64,000 bases of DNA from Erythrobacter sp. KY5 (GTDB lineage Bacteria; Pseudomonadota; Alphaproteobacteria; Sphingomonadales; Sphingomonadaceae), in the NCBI RefSeq assembly GCF_003264115.1, contig NZ_CP021912.1, forward strand, positions 1,905,001 to 1,969,000, given 5' to 3'. Made by a program: the position numbers and the translations under genes. Below, one piece after another: positions 1 through 9,823 of this stretch; within the stretch, counting starts at the first letter, position 1, and every line of letters begins with the position of its first letter. The notes below the pieces were generated by a model that ran no database searches, was not told the DNA's origin, and worked only from the letters and a program-made list of their open reading frames with translations.

Positions 1-1373
1 TCAATGCCCGCCAGCACGAACGTGAAGCGCATATCGTGGCGCAGGCGGGCCGCCTTGGGGCGGTTACCATTGCCACCAACATGGCCGGTCGCGGTACCGA
101 CATTCAGCTGGGTGGTAACGTCGATTTCCGTATCGACGACGAGCTGAGCGAGATGGAAGACGGCCTGCGCAAGGACGCCGAGATCACGCGGATCAAGGAA
201 GAGGTCGCCGCGGAAAAAGCCAAGGTGCTCGAAGCGGGCGGGTTGTTCGTGCTGGGTACCGAACGTCACGAATCTCGCCGTATCGACAACCAGCTGCGCG
301 GTCGTTCGGGCCGTCAGGGCGACCCTGGCCTTTCGCGCTTCTACCTTTGCCTTGAAGATGACCTTTTGCGCATCTTCGGCCCGGACACTCTGTTCGCCAA
401 GATGATGAATTCGAACCTGGAGGATGGCGAGGCAATCGGGTCCAAGTGGCTCTCAAAGGCCATTGAGACGGCGCAGAAGAAGGTCGAGGCACGCAATTAC
501 GACACGCGTAAGCAGGTCGTGCAATATGATGACGTGATGAATGACCAGCGCAAGGTCATCTACGAACAGCGCGCTGAAATCATGGACTCAGAGGCGGTCG
601 ACGACGTCGTGGTCGATATGCGTCACGATTCGATCAGCTCGATCATCTATTCGAACTGCCCGGTCGGTTCCTATCCGGAACAGTGGAACGTCGAAGGGCT
701 CAAGGAAAAGCTTGAAGAGGTCTTCGGGATCAATCCTCCGATCGATGAATGGCTTGAAGAAGATCAAGTCGAGCAGGAGATCATGGAAGAGCGCATTCGT
801 GCTCAAACCGACGAGATGATGGCGGCCAAGGTCGAGAAGTACGATGCTGATATCTGGCGCCGCGTCGAAAAGCAGCTGCTTCTCGAACAGCTCGATTATC
901 ACTGGAAAGAACACCTCGCCACGCTCGATGCGCTGCGGCAGGTGATCTGGATGCGCGGCATCGCCCAGAAGCAGCCGATCAACGAATACAAACAGGAAGC
1001 CTTCGCTCTCTTCGAGACAATGCTTGAAACTCTGCGCGAGGACGTGACCAAGCTTCTGTTCAAGTCCGAGCTGCGCATTCAGCAGCCAGAGCCTGCGGCC
1101 CTTCCCGATCTGCCCGATTTCCTTACCGGTCATATCGACCCGCTCACCGGATTGGACAATTCCAACGATGGCGACGGCTCCGAAGACCGGCCCGAACTGT
1201 TCGGCTCGCTCGCCGGTTCGTCGAGGGCTGCATTCGGGCCGGGCGGTTCTCAGACCGACAACCCCTATGCCGGCATGGAAATCAGCCGCAATGCACCTTG
1301 CCCATGCGGTTCGGGTAACAAGTACAAACACTGCCACGGTGCAGCCACTGCGGGCGCGGTTCGCACTGCATAA
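1..1373 (+). CDS. secA: Preprotein translocase ATPase SecA, C-terminal part
   Basis: SecA is the motor ATPase that pushes unfolded preproteins through SecYEG at the inner membrane. The window opens inside the gene: the frame is open from base 3, and about 456 residues are visible against roughly 900 for the family. The second helicase lobe is recognisable from [13 protein letters not shown] and [13 protein letters not shown]. The helical scaffold and wing follow ([18 protein letters not shown]). The extreme C-terminus holds the zinc-binding SEC-C motif [17 protein letters not shown], with the C-x-C...C-H ligands that bind SecB and the membrane. The true start is upstream of the window, so ATG 36 is internal. 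The assignment is secure. Confidence 0.97.
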   Translation, partial: NARQHEREAHIVAQAGRLGAVTIATNMAGRGTDIQLGGNVDFRIDDELSEMEDGLRKDAEITRIKEEVAAEKAKVLEAGGLFVLGTERHESRRIDNQLRGRSGRQGDPGLSRFYLCLEDDLLRIFGPDTLFAKMMNSNLEDGEAIGSKWLSKAIETAQKKVEARNYDTRKQVVQYDDVMNDQRKVIYEQRAEIMDSEAVDDVVVDMRHDSISSIIYSNCPVGSYPEQWNVEGLKEKLEEVFGINPPIDEWLEEDQVEQEIMEERIRAQTDEMMAAKVEKYDADIWRRVEKQLLLEQLDYHWKEHLATLDALRQVIWMRGIAQKQPINEYKQEAFALFETMLETLREDVTKLLFKSELRIQQPEPAALPDLPDFLTGHIDPLTGLDNSNDGDGSEDRPELFGSLAGSSRAAFGPGGSQTDNPYAGMEISRNAPCPCGSGNKYKHCHGAATAGAVRTA

Positions 1374-1421
1374 GACTGGCGTCTCAGCACCGGTCGCTGG
1401 CGGGCAGGGGGGCGAGGCGCA

Positions 1422-2171
1422 GTGCCGTTAATCCTTCTGCTGGCCGCGGGATTTTTCGTCACTGCGCTGCTATATGCGAGCGTAGGTTTTGGCGGGGGTT
1501 CGACCTATTCGGCGCTGCTTGCGCTGGCGGGGCTGGATTACCGGGTGCTCCCGCTTGTCAGCCTTGCCTGCAATATCGTCGTCGTGACGGGCGCAACCTT
1601 CCGTTTTGCTCGCGCCGGGGTGACCCCGTGGAAAGGCGCTTTGGCGCTCACGGCGCTGGCGGCTCCTGCGGCTTTTCTCGGCGGGCTGATGCCCATCGAC
1701 CGCTCAGCCTTCTTGCTCCTCCTTGGAGCTAGCCTTGTGTTGACGGCCTTGACGATGCTGATCCCTGTGCGTGAGGTCGATGCAGGCGCGCCGACGCGCT
1801 TTGCAAAGGCGATTCCTTTTGTCGTTGTACCGATCGGGTTTCTCGCAGGCCTCGTCGGCATCGGAGGAGGTATCTTCCTCGCGCCGTTGCTTCACCTTAC
1901 CCGCTGGCGCGATGCGCGTGCGATCGCGGCAACTGCGAGCCTGTTCATCCTAGTCAATTCGCTGTTTGGCCTCGTTGGTCACCTTGCCAAGAACGGACCC
2001 GCCATGTTCGGCGGCGCAATGGTCGATGCTCTGCCATTGCTTATTGCCGTGGTGATTGGCGGGCAGATCGGCAGTCTTATGGCCGTGCGCATCCTTCCAC
2101 TCAGGTGGATCCGCTGGCTAACGGCGGCGCTGGTCGGAATTGTCGGCGTTCGGCTGCTGGCCGGGGTCTGA
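1422..2171 (+). CDS. TauE/SafE family membrane permease
   Basis: A 249-residue integral membrane protein of the TauE/SafE (DUF81) family, whose characterised members export sulfite, sulfoacetate or related organic anions. The family's two-fold pseudo-repeat is visible: glycine-rich GFGGGS near residue 23 and GLVGIGGGIFLAP near residue 142, each in a hydrophobic bundle of about four helices. The start is GTG, 48 bases after the secA stop, with a purine-rich stretch (gggggcgagg) upstream. No sulfur gene adjoins, so the substrate is unknown. The family call is strong; the function is inferred from homology only. Confidence 0.85.
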   Translation: MPLILLLAAGFFVTALLYASVGFGGGSTYSALLALAGLDYRVLPLVSLACNIVVVTGATFRFARAGVTPWKGALALTALAAPAAFLGGLMPIDRSAFLLLLGASLVLTALTMLIPVREVDAGAPTRFAKAIPFVVVPIGFLAGLVGIGGGIFLAPLLHLTRWRDARAIAATASLFILVNSLFGLVGHLAKNGPAMFGGAMVDALPLLIAVVIGGQIGSLMAVRILPLRWIRWLTAALVGIVGVRLLAGV

Positions 2172-2204
2172 CGCGCCTCGACGTCGCCCCCGGCGCTGAG
2201 CGCA

Positions 2205-2609
2205 TCAACCTTCAGTGAAGTAGGCGCCCGACAATTCGTGGTCTGCCAGTTTCTCGCACGTCTTTTTCATGCGGCGATTGAAGCGTTCGGACTGGTCGCG
2301 CGTGCGTACAGTGCGGCGCGCTTCCTCGAACATTTCCTTGGTGTCTTCGTACTCTTCGTCGATCGTTTCCTGCAAAAGTGCCTGCGCATCAGGCTCGCTC
2401 ATGCCGCCTGCGACAGCCATCGCGACCGCGCGGGTTTTCCAGTCATTGATGCCTGCGTCATCGACGACGAAGTCATGCTGTCTGCATGTCGGCGCCATCG
2501 ACACCGATTGAGCGATCTTGTCGAAATGATCCCGCGTATCCTGATCGATACTGCCAGCCATCAGCATCACAAAGATCGGCGATGCCGCAGCAAGTCCTAA
2601 AGTCCCCAT
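2205..2609 (-). CDS. Hypothetical exported helical protein
   Basis: I do not recognise this 134-residue protein. The ATG at 2609 is preferred over an upstream in-frame start because GGGAGGAA lies just ahead of it and the first ~20 residues (MGTLGLAAASPIFVMLMAG) look like a signal sequence. The mature part is acidic, then basic and helical, with two cysteines (PTCRQ and KKTCEK) that could pair in the periplasm. It converges with the TauE-like gene and lies downstream of the oppositely reading nadK and tRNA-Asn. Good ribosome site and codon use support a real gene; the function is unknown. Confidence 0.65.
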   Translation of the reverse strand: MGTLGLAAASPIFVMLMAGSIDQDTRDHFDKIAQSVSMAPTCRQHDFVVDDAGINDWKTRAVAMAVAGGMSEPDAQALLQETIDEEYEDTKEMFEEARRTVRTRDQSERFNRRMKKTCEKLADHELSGAYFTEG

Positions 2610-2700
2610 GTATTCCTCCCAAAAAAATACATTCCGCAAGCGTGCTAGCACGGCGGAATTGACCCTGTCCAAGGACGAGATTTCGAAGATGGGTGGAAAA

Positions 2701-2775
2701 TGGCTCCCCGAGTTGGATTCGAACCAACGACCAAGTGATTAACAGTCACCTACTCTACCGCTGAGCTATCGGGGA
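2701..2775 (-). tRNA. tRNA-Asn (anticodon GTT)
   Basis: A full cloverleaf reads on the minus strand. The acceptor 5' TCCCCGA (from 2775) pairs with TCGGGGA, followed by discriminator G and encoded CCA at 2701-2703. The D-arm is GCTC...GAG, the anticodon loop CTGTTAA gives GTT, and the T-loop is GTTCGAATC. Length 75 nt. Confidence 0.96.
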
Positions 2776-2883
2776 GCAGCTTCCCAAGCGGTATGGAGGG
2801 AAGCGGAGGCGAGCCTATATTCAGGCACGGCTAGCATTGCAAGGGGTGAAATTGCGTTTTCGAGCCTTTGGCGGCCTGATCTT

Positions 2884-3723
2884 TCAATCGACCGCAAACT
2901 GTTCAGCCACGATACGTTCGGCAAGCGACTGGCCGGGATCGAAGAGCAGTTCCAGATCGCAATCGTGTGCGATCTCGATTGTGACCTCTGCGATGTCGCG
3001 CAATTCCTTTTGGTCTGCGACCGCTGCAACCGGGCGTTTGACTGGCTCGAGAACCCTGAACTTGATCCGCATCTCATCGGGCAGCACTGCGCCGCGCCAG
3101 CGACGGGGACGAAACGGACTGATCGGAGTGAGAGCCAGCATCGCGCTGTCGAGCGGCAGGATAGGCCCATTGGCCGACAGGTTGTAAGCAGTGGAACCGG
3201 CAGGGGTCGCGACGAGGACGCCGTCGCCCACGAGTTGTTTGATACGAACGCGGCTTCCGACCGTCACTTCAAGCTTCGCTGTCTGGCGCGTTTCACGAAG
3301 CAGAGACAATTCGTTGATCGCGTACATCTCATGCTTTTCGCCAGCCTGTGTGACGGCGGTGATGCAAAGCGGCGTGATTGTCTTTGCGCGCGCAATGTTG
3401 AGCCGGTCCATGACGGGTTTCGACATGTCATAGCGGTTCATGAGGAAGCCGACCGTGCCACGGTTCATGCCATAAGCTGGTACGATGCGCCCTGAATCCA
3501 TCATCGAATGCAGGGTTTGCAGCATGAAACCATCTCCACCCAGGACGACGACGGCGTCGGCATCCTCCATCGCGCACCAGTCGCGCTGTGCCCACAGCAT
3601 CGAATAGGCTTCCTGCGCGCGCGGCGAATCGGATGCGACGAGGGCCACTTTCTCGAAATTGCCTCGCACAGGGCCATCGCCCGAGCGGCTGCCATTGGTG
3701 TCGATGTCCACTGCAGTCCCCAT
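2884..3723 (-). CDS. nadK: NAD kinase
   Basis: Phosphorylates NAD to NADP with ATP in the cytoplasm. The diagnostic GGDG motif (GGDGFMLQTLH) is at residues 62-65 and is followed by the family segment MNRGTVGFLMN. The C-terminal half carries GDGVLVATPAGSTAYNLSANGPI, the conserved nucleotide-binding region. I choose the ATG at 3723, giving 279 residues, because GGAGAG stands six bases before it; a GTG at 3738 is the alternative. The extended N-terminus is unremarkable. The gene is divergent from the EAL-domain gene across about 170 bases. Confidence 0.95.
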   Translation of the reverse strand: MGTAVDIDTNGSRSGDGPVRGNFEKVALVASDSPRAQEAYSMLWAQRDWCAMEDADAVVVLGGDGFMLQTLHSMMDSGRIVPAYGMNRGTVGFLMNRYDMSKPVMDRLNIARAKTITPLCITAVTQAGEKHEMYAINELSLLRETRQTAKLEVTVGSRVRIKQLVGDGVLVATPAGSTAYNLSANGPILPLDSAMLALTPISPFRPRRWRGAVLPDEMRIKFRVLEPVKRPVAAVADQKELRDIAEVTIEIAHDCDLELLFDPGQSLAERIVAEQFAVD

Positions 3724-3896
3724 ACACGCTCTCCGCACAAATTCGCGAAAAATCAGGCTTGCCTAAGCGTTTACTAGTCCATGCTACGCTGGCAGCGCGC
3801 CCCCCAAAGGCACTAATGAGTTATCCTGATGTTCCAAATTCGGGCGGATTGCAATTGGGGAGCGATTTTGGCGAAATGCGGGCATAAAGGAGCCGC

Positions 3897-4751
3897 ATGA
3901 ATAACGGGCGCACATCGACGGGGACAAAAGGGGCTGGCTCACTACGGGGGGGCTCGCCGGGCAATCTGCCTGGCGTGAAGGCATCGGCTCTTGAGCAAGA
4001 CTTGCTGCGCGCGCTGGACCGTCGCGAGATCGAAGTGTTGTTCCAGCCGCAATTCTCCTGCCGAACGGGCGCGGTCGTTGGCGCGGAAGCGCTCTCTCGT
4101 TGGCAGCATCCTTCGCTCGGCGAAATCGGTGCGCGCGATCTGTTTGCGATTGCCGAACGTGCGGCTCTGGTTGCGCCCCTGTCGCGGCATGTGGTTGCAA
4201 GAGCGCTGGAAGATGCTGCAAGCTGGCCACGCGATCTTACCATTTCGCTGAATATCACGCCCGAAGAACTGGGCGATCCGCGCTTTGCTGCCGACTTTGC
4301 GGAGATCATCGCCAAAAGCGAGGTCGGACCGGAACGCCTGATGCTCGAAATCACCGAGGATTTGCTCGTCCGCAATATCGAGCAGGCTTCAGCGGCACTG
4401 AAGGCACTGCGCGCATTGGGCTTTCGCACTGCGCTCGATGATTTCGGCGCAGGTTTCTGCAATTTTCATTATCTGCGTGCGCTTCCGCTAGACGCGATCA
4501 AACTCGACAAGATCATGGTCGATGGCATTCCGGGCGATACGAAAGCGCTTGCGGTGCTGCGCGCGATCATGGCGCTCGCCAAGGCGCTTGAACTTTCGAT
4601 CTATGCCGAAGGCATTGAAAACGATGTCCAGCGCGCAACGATCAAGGCGGAAGGATGCGATTACTGGCAGGGCTTCCTGCGTGCGCAGCCGATGAAAATC
4701 GACGACGTCATCGCTTTGTCGCGCACCGCGCGTGGGCAGGGCCACGGCTGA
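3897..4751 (+). CDS. Stand-alone EAL-domain c-di-GMP phosphodiesterase
   Basis: A 284-residue protein that is essentially one EAL domain, predicted to hydrolyse cyclic di-GMP to pGpG. Active-site elements are present: EAL at 64-66, SLNIT around 117-121, EITED at 151-155, DDFGAG at 181-186, KLDK at 202-205 and AEGIEN at 238-242, ending with WQGFLRAQPM. All metal-binding acidic residues therefore appear intact. There is no GGDEF domain and no membrane segment; the first ~25 residues are a flexible Gly/Ser-rich tail. AAGGAG precedes the ATG. The environmental signal is not evident from the sequence. Confidence 0.9.
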   Translation: MNNGRTSTGTKGAGSLRGGSPGNLPGVKASALEQDLLRALDRREIEVLFQPQFSCRTGAVVGAEALSRWQHPSLGEIGARDLFAIAERAALVAPLSRHVVARALEDAASWPRDLTISLNITPEELGDPRFAADFAEIIAKSEVGPERLMLEITEDLLVRNIEQASAALKALRALGFRTALDDFGAGFCNFHYLRALPLDAIKLDKIMVDGIPGDTKALAVLRAIMALAKALELSIYAEGIENDVQRATIKAEGCDYWQGFLRAQPMKIDDVIALSRTARGQGHG

Positions 4752-4837
4752 TGCCTCGCCCCGCAACGCCATGATTTCACAATTGCAGCCACCCTCGTCA
4801 TTGACCTCCTGCCTGTTTGCGTGAAGCTGCAAGACAG

Positions 4838-5932
4838 ATGTCCGACAACCGTCCGTCCTACGCGATCGCCGCGCCTTCCATTCGGCCTTATGTCCAGCCC
4901 TTATGGCCGGGCGCTCTCGCGATGCCGTTTGAGACGCGCGATGAACATGGACGAAAGATCGGTCTGGCTGATGATCACCTGTCCGGTCATTACCTGTTGC
5001 TTGCCTTCCTGAGCGATCCTGAAAGCGACCAGACGCAGACGCTTTTGCGCGCGCTGGCTGATCTTGAAGACCGGCTCGATGCGGCCAATGCGACGCTGCT
5101 CGCGGTCAGTTCATCCGCGGATGCGATCAGAAACAAGGCACTGAAACGCGCGACGGGGTTTGCGTGGCCAGTCGCTGGGGATCCCTCGGGAGCGCTCTTT
5201 GCATCATACGGGCTGCACAAGGGGCATGACCGGACTGCGAGGCTCGTTCTGGTCACGCCATTCAGGCAAATCCGTGCCTTCTTCGATCTCGACAACGATA
5301 TAGGCTCAACGCTGGATACGATCATGAGTGTACTGGAAAATTCGCAGGTAGCAGAGGAAGCGCGGTGGAGCCCGCCTCACGCGCCGATCCTTATCGTCCC
5401 AAACGTTCTGTCGCCGGAAGAATGCGGCAACCTGGTCAAATCGGTTGAGACGCAAACGCCCTTCATGGTTCGCAAGCCGCAGCCGGGAGAGGTCGCGGGC
5501 AATTACAAGGTTCCCGTCTACGACCACAACCGGCAGGATCGGGTGGACCTGATAATCAAGGACTCCAACACGCTGAGATTCCTGGATGAGCGGATCTTCG
5601 GCAGGGTCACGCCCATGATCAAGAAAGCGTTCGCATACGACGTGACCCGCCGCGAGGACCTGCATATCGCCCGCTATGTCGGCAAGCGTGAAGGCATCGC
5701 GATGGGGCACCGCGACAATGTCGACCCACCCGGCGCGCATCGCCGCTTTGCTTTGTCGATGAGCCTCAACGATGAATATGAAGGCGGTGAAATAACTTTC
5801 GAGGAGTTCAGTCGGAAAGGATATCGCGTGCCTGCGGGCACGGCGATGGTCTTCTCGTCATCGCTTTTGCACGAGGTTCAGGAAACGACCTCGGGTGTGC
5901 GCTACAACCTGATCTCGCACTTGTTCAGCTAG
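4838..5932 (+). CDS. Peroxiredoxin-like domain fused to 2OG-Fe(II) oxygenase
   Basis: A two-domain protein of 364 residues. Residues ~15-165 resemble the AhpC/TSA peroxiredoxin fold (LLLAFLSDPESDQTQTLL, then a FASYGL segment), but the region contains no cysteine, so a peroxidatic site is absent. Residues ~180-364 are a prolyl-4-hydroxylase-type 2-oxoglutarate/Fe(II) oxygenase, with iron ligands H291-x-D293 and H345 and the 2OG-binding R355. ATG 4838 is preferred over a TTG at 4817. Its 3' end overlaps the 3' end of mfd by 4 bases. Hydroxylation of a protein or small substrate is inferred; the substrate is unknown. Confidence 0.8.
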   Translation: MSDNRPSYAIAAPSIRPYVQPLWPGALAMPFETRDEHGRKIGLADDHLSGHYLLLAFLSDPESDQTQTLLRALADLEDRLDAANATLLAVSSSADAIRNKALKRATGFAWPVAGDPSGALFASYGLHKGHDRTARLVLVTPFRQIRAFFDLDNDIGSTLDTIMSVLENSQVAEEARWSPPHAPILIVPNVLSPEECGNLVKSVETQTPFMVRKPQPGEVAGNYKVPVYDHNRQDRVDLIIKDSNTLRFLDERIFGRVTPMIKKAFAYDVTRREDLHIARYVGKREGIAMGHRDNVDPPGAHRRFALSMSLNDEYEGGEITFEEFSRKGYRVPAGTAMVFSSSLLHEVQETTSGVRYNLISHLFS

Positions 5933-8900
5933 GCGGCCTGCTTCTCGCGCTTCTTCGCCCTGCGCGCGATCCCGCTGAGGCCCTTGGTCAGCTGAAATAG
6001 TCCGTTCAGGCGGCTTGCCGGATCGCCCCACGCACGATTGATCACCAGCTTCATGTCCGGGCGCAGCTTTGCTGTGTCTTTCAAGCGATCGACATAGGCG
6101 ATGAGGCCCGGTCCATCGGGGAAGTCGTCCTTGTGGAACGTCACCAGTGTGCCGCGCGCGCCTACATCGATCTTGGCGATGTTCGCCTCGATGGCCTGAT
6201 GCTTGATCTCGATCAGCCGAACGAGGTTCTTGGTGGGTTGCGGCAGGTCGCCGAAGCGGTCGATCATTTCCGCAGCAAGGCTTTCGATCTCGGCCTTGTC
6301 CTGCGCCTGATTGAGACGGCGGTACAGCGCCATGCGCACCGCAAGGTCGGGGACGTAATCTTCCGGGATCATGATCGGGGCATCGACCGTGATCTGAGGT
6401 GAGAAAGCATCCTGCGCTTTCTCAAGCCCCATCTCGCCCGCCTTTGCTGCGAGGATCGCGTCTTCAAGCATCGACTGGTAGAGTTCGAAGCCGACTTCGC
6501 GGATATGGCCCGACTGTTCGTCGCCGAGCAGGTTCCCCGCACCGCGAATGTCCAAGTCATGGCTGGCAAGCTGGAAGCCCGCACCAAGGCTATCGAGGTC
6601 ACCCAGAACCTTGAGACGCTTTTCCGCGATTTCGGACAGCTGGACGTCTTTCTCGTAGGTGAGATAGGCGTAGGCGCGCAGCTTTGACCGGCCAACACGT
6701 CCACGCAGCTGGTAAAGCTGGGCAAGGCCGAACCGGTCGGCGCGGTGGATGATGATCGTATTGGCGCTAGGCAGATCTAGGCCCGATTCGACGATGGTGG
6801 TCGACAGCAGGACTTCGTATTTGCGGTCGTAGAAGGCGCTCATGCGCTGCTCGATTTCAGCGGCTCCCATCTGGCCGTGGGCGCTGATCGCTTTAACTTC
6901 GGGCACGTGTTCGCGAAGCCATTCCTCGACCTCGGCCATGTCGGATATGCGCGGCACGACGATAAAGCTCTGCCCACCGCGATGATGTTCGCGCAGCAGC
7001 GCCTCGCGCATCACCATGTCGTCCCATTCCATCACGTAGGTGCGCACGGCGAGGCGGTCGACGGGAGGGGTCTGGATCGTGGACAGCTCGCGTAGGCCAG
7101 TCATCGCCATCTGCAAGGTGCGCGGGATCGGTGTCGCAGTCAGCGTAAGCATGTGCACGTCCGAGCGCAGCTGCTTGAGCTTCTCCTTGTGCGTCACTCC
7201 AAAGCGCTGTTCCTCGTCGACGATGACCAGGCCGAGATCCTTGAACTCGGTCGATTTCGAGAGGATGGCGTGGGTGCCGACCACGAGGTCGACTGTACCG
7301 TTGGCCAGTCCCTCTCGGGTCTCGGCAGTCTCCTTGGACGAGACGAGACGCGACAGACGGCCAATCTTTAAGGGGAAGCCCTCGAACCGCTGTGTGAAGT
7401 TCTCGTAATGCTGGCGGGCGAGCAGGGTGGTCGGGGCAACGATCGCAACTTGTTTGCCGCTCATCGCCGCGACAAAGGCTGCGCGCAGGGCGACTTCCGT
7501 CTTGCCAAAGCCGACATCGCCGCAGACCAGCCTGTCCATCGGCTTGCCGCTTTCAAGGTCGCGCAGGACATCGGCGATGGCCGCGTCCTGATCGTCGGTT
7601 TCCTCCCATGGGAAGCGATCGACGAACTGATTGAAGCTTGCGTCCTCGGCCTCGAAACGGGGCGCCTTCTTGAGTGCTCGCTCGGCGGCGACCTTCATCA
7701 ATTCGCCAGCGATTGCGGTGATACGCTCTTTCAGTTTGGCGCGGCGTTTCTGCCATGCCTCGCCGCCCAAACGGTCGAGCGGTACGGTTTCCTCAGACGA
7801 ACCATAGCGCGAGAGAACTTCGAGGTTCTCGACCGGAATATAGAGCTTGTCGCCGCCCTTGTATTCGAGCGTGACGCAGTCATGCTGGCTCTTGCCGACA
7901 GCAACGGGTTCAAGGCCCAGATATTTGCCGATGCCATGCTCGACATGGACGACGAGATCGCCGCGCGAGAGCGCCTGAAGTTCGGCGAGAAAAGCGTCGG
8001 AATCCTTGCGCTTCTTCTTGCGACGAACCAGCCGGTCGCCAAGCACGTCCTGTTCGGTCAGGACTTCGAGATTGTCGTTGGCAAAGCCGGTGTCGAGCGG
8101 CAGGACCATGGCCGCTGTCTGACCCTTGGCAGCAAAGCCCTGCGCTTCCTGCCAGTTATCGGCCAGCACGGCGGGCGCGCCCGCTTCTTCCAGGATCGAG
8201 GAAATGCGTTTCGCGCTGCCGGTCGAATAGGCGGCGAAAAGCGGCTTTCGACCGTCCTTGGCGATGGACTTAAAATGCTTGGCCGCCGCTTCGTAGACAT
8301 TGTCGCCACGTGCCCGTTCGGGCGAGAAGTCACGCGCAGCCTTGAAGCCGAAGTCCAGCACCGCTTCCGCTTCGGGCGCGGCGAAAACGCTGGCACGGTG
8401 CGCCGGAGCATTTGCCAGCGCGTTCTGACATTCGCCCTCTGTGAGATAAAGCGCATCGGTTGCGAGAGGGCGATACGATCCGGTCTTCTCGCTCGCCACG
8501 CGGCCGCGCTGGTCGTGATAGTCCTTGATGTCGGACAGGCGTTCTTCAGCAGCGCCAAGCGCGGCTTGATCAATGACCACCACATCTTCGTCGCTCAAGT
8601 GATCGAACAAGGTCGCGAGCCGTTCTTCGAACAGCGGCAGCCAATGTTCCATTCCCGCAAGCCGCCGCCCGTCGCTGACCGCTTCATAAAGCGGGTCCTG
8701 CGTTGCGGCAGCTCCGAATTTCTCGCGATACCGGCTGCGAAAACGCTTGATCGATTCGTCGTCGATCAGCGCTTCGGATGCTGGCAGCAGCAGGTGATCC
8801 TTTAGCCGGCCTGTCGAACGCTGGGTCGAGGGGTCGAACAAGCGAAGGCTTTCAAGCTCATCCCCAAAGAAATCGAGCCGCAATCCTTCGTCGAGCGATG

Positions 8901-9420
8901 AAGGGAAGATGTCGACAATCGATCCTCGCACCGCGAATTCGCCGTGATCGACAACCGTGTCTGTGCGGGTGTAGCCCTGTCGGGTCAGCAGCGCGGCGAG
9001 GCTTTCGTGGCCGATCGTGGTTCCCGGTTTAAATCCGCGCACACTCTCGCGGATGCGGAATGGCGTCAGCACGCGCTGAAGCACTGCATTGACCGTCGTC
9101 ACCAGCAATTGCGACCCGCTTGACGGGTGTTGCAAACGGAACAGCGCAGACAGGCGTGCAGCGCTTACCGACAAAGCGGGCGATGCGCGGTCGTATGGCA
9201 AACAGTCCCAGGCCGGGAATTCGAGCACCTCGATCTCTGGCGCAAAAAACCGTGCGGCTTCCGCGACCGATCGCATCGCAGCATCGTCGGGCGCGATGAA
9301 TACGGCGCGTTGCCTGGCGGCACGCGCCAGATCGCTCAGAACAAGCGGCTGCGCGCCGCGGGGCAGCGACGACAGGGTCAGCGGGGCTTTGGCCGCGAGA
9401 ATGCGGTTGAGATCGGGCAT
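5929..9420 (-). CDS. mfd: Transcription-repair coupling factor Mfd
   Basis: Mfd displaces RNA polymerase stalled at lesions and recruits UvrA for nucleotide-excision repair. At 1163 residues it has normal length. Order of modules: N-terminal UvrB-like region ([14 protein letters not shown] near 70), the RNA-polymerase-interaction domain ([20 protein letters not shown]), the translocase with Walker [14 protein letters not shown] near residue 637 and DEEQRFG near 738, then [10 protein letters not shown] and the C-terminal UvrA-binding domain. It lies upstream of sdhE on the same strand and reads opposite to recG. The assignment is secure. Confidence 0.97.
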   Translation of the reverse strand: MPDLNRILAAKAPLTLSSLPRGAQPLVLSDLARAARQRAVFIAPDDAAMRSVAEAARFFAPEIEVLEFPAWDCLPYDRASPALSVSAARLSALFRLQHPSSGSQLLVTTVNAVLQRVLTPFRIRESVRGFKPGTTIGHESLAALLTRQGYTRTDTVVDHGEFAVRGSIVDIFPSSLDEGLRLDFFGDELESLRLFDPSTQRSTGRLKDHLLLPASEALIDDESIKRFRSRYREKFGAAATQDPLYEAVSDGRRLAGMEHWLPLFEERLATLFDHLSDEDVVVIDQAALGAAEERLSDIKDYHDQRGRVASEKTGSYRPLATDALYLTEGECQNALANAPAHRASVFAAPEAEAVLDFGFKAARDFSPERARGDNVYEAAAKHFKSIAKDGRKPLFAAYSTGSAKRISSILEEAGAPAVLADNWQEAQGFAAKGQTAAMVLPLDTGFANDNLEVLTEQDVLGDRLVRRKKKRKDSDAFLAELQALSRGDLVVHVEHGIGKYLGLEPVAVGKSQHDCVTLEYKGGDKLYIPVENLEVLSRYGSSEETVPLDRLGGEAWQKRRAKLKERITAIAGELMKVAAERALKKAPRFEAEDASFNQFVDRFPWEETDDQDAAIADVLRDLESGKPMDRLVCGDVGFGKTEVALRAAFVAAMSGKQVAIVAPTTLLARQHYENFTQRFEGFPLKIGRLSRLVSSKETAETREGLANGTVDLVVGTHAILSKSTEFKDLGLVIVDEEQRFGVTHKEKLKQLRSDVHMLTLTATPIPRTLQMAMTGLRELSTIQTPPVDRLAVRTYVMEWDDMVMREALLREHHRGGQSFIVVPRISDMAEVEEWLREHVPEVKAISAHGQMGAAEIEQRMSAFYDRKYEVLLSTTIVESGLDLPSANTIIIHRADRFGLAQLYQLRGRVGRSKLRAYAYLTYEKDVQLSEIAEKRLKVLGDLDSLGAGFQLASHDLDIRGAGNLLGDEQSGHIREVGFELYQSMLEDAILAAKAGEMGLEKAQDAFSPQITVDAPIMIPEDYVPDLAVRMALYRRLNQAQDKAEIESLAAEMIDRFGDLPQPTKNLVRLIEIKHQAIEANIAKIDVGARGTLVTFHKDDFPDGPGLIAYVDRLKDTAKLRPDMKLVINRAWGDPASRLNGLFQLTKGLSGIARRAKKREKQAA

Positions 9421-9488
9421 GTGTTTTACAGCGTTTGGTGAAGCTAGCGGTTCCTGCGCTGTCGCAGGAATTGAGATACGCCGCGGCC

Positions 9489-9767
9489 CTAGCTGGGGAT
9501 GTCGACGTAGTCGAGACGCTGCATCTTATCGATCATCTCGCCCTGAAAACGCTCTGGCACGGGTTGAGTCTGAAGTCCCCATGCCATGACATCGACGTCG
9601 TCTTCGGCAAGCAGGTCTTCGAACCAGCCCATTTCCTGCTCGCCCCATTCCGCATGATAGCGATCGAAATAGCCGCCGATCATGTAGTCCGCTTCGCGAG
9701 TGCCACGATGCCAAGCACGAAATTTGGCACGGGCGAGACGGGTTTCTAAGGTGGGCATATCGGACAT
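9489..9767 (-). CDS. sdhE: FAD assembly factor SdhE (DUF339)
   Basis: A small cytoplasmic protein of 92 residues that promotes covalent FAD attachment to succinate dehydrogenase subunit A. The family hallmark RGxxE is present as RGTRE at 21-25, followed by DYMIGGYFDRY and the acidic segment LLAEDDVDVMAWG. It is upstream of mfd on the same strand with a 68-base gap, an arrangement (sdhE near recG and mfd) that I recall as common in related alphaproteobacteria. It is divergent from recG. Confidence 0.92.
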   Translation of the reverse strand: MSDMPTLETRLARAKFRAWHRGTREADYMIGGYFDRYHAEWGEQEMGWFEDLLAEDDVDVMAWGLQTQPVPERFQGEMIDKMQRLDYVDIPS

Positions 9768-9823
9768 GCCTGAGCGTTAAGGCACTCGCACAAGACGTTC
9801 AAGATCGTATAGGCTTGTGCGAG

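Noticed and set aside
2886..3738. GTG 3738 as the nadK start
   Set aside because: ATG 3723 has a better-placed GGAGAG.
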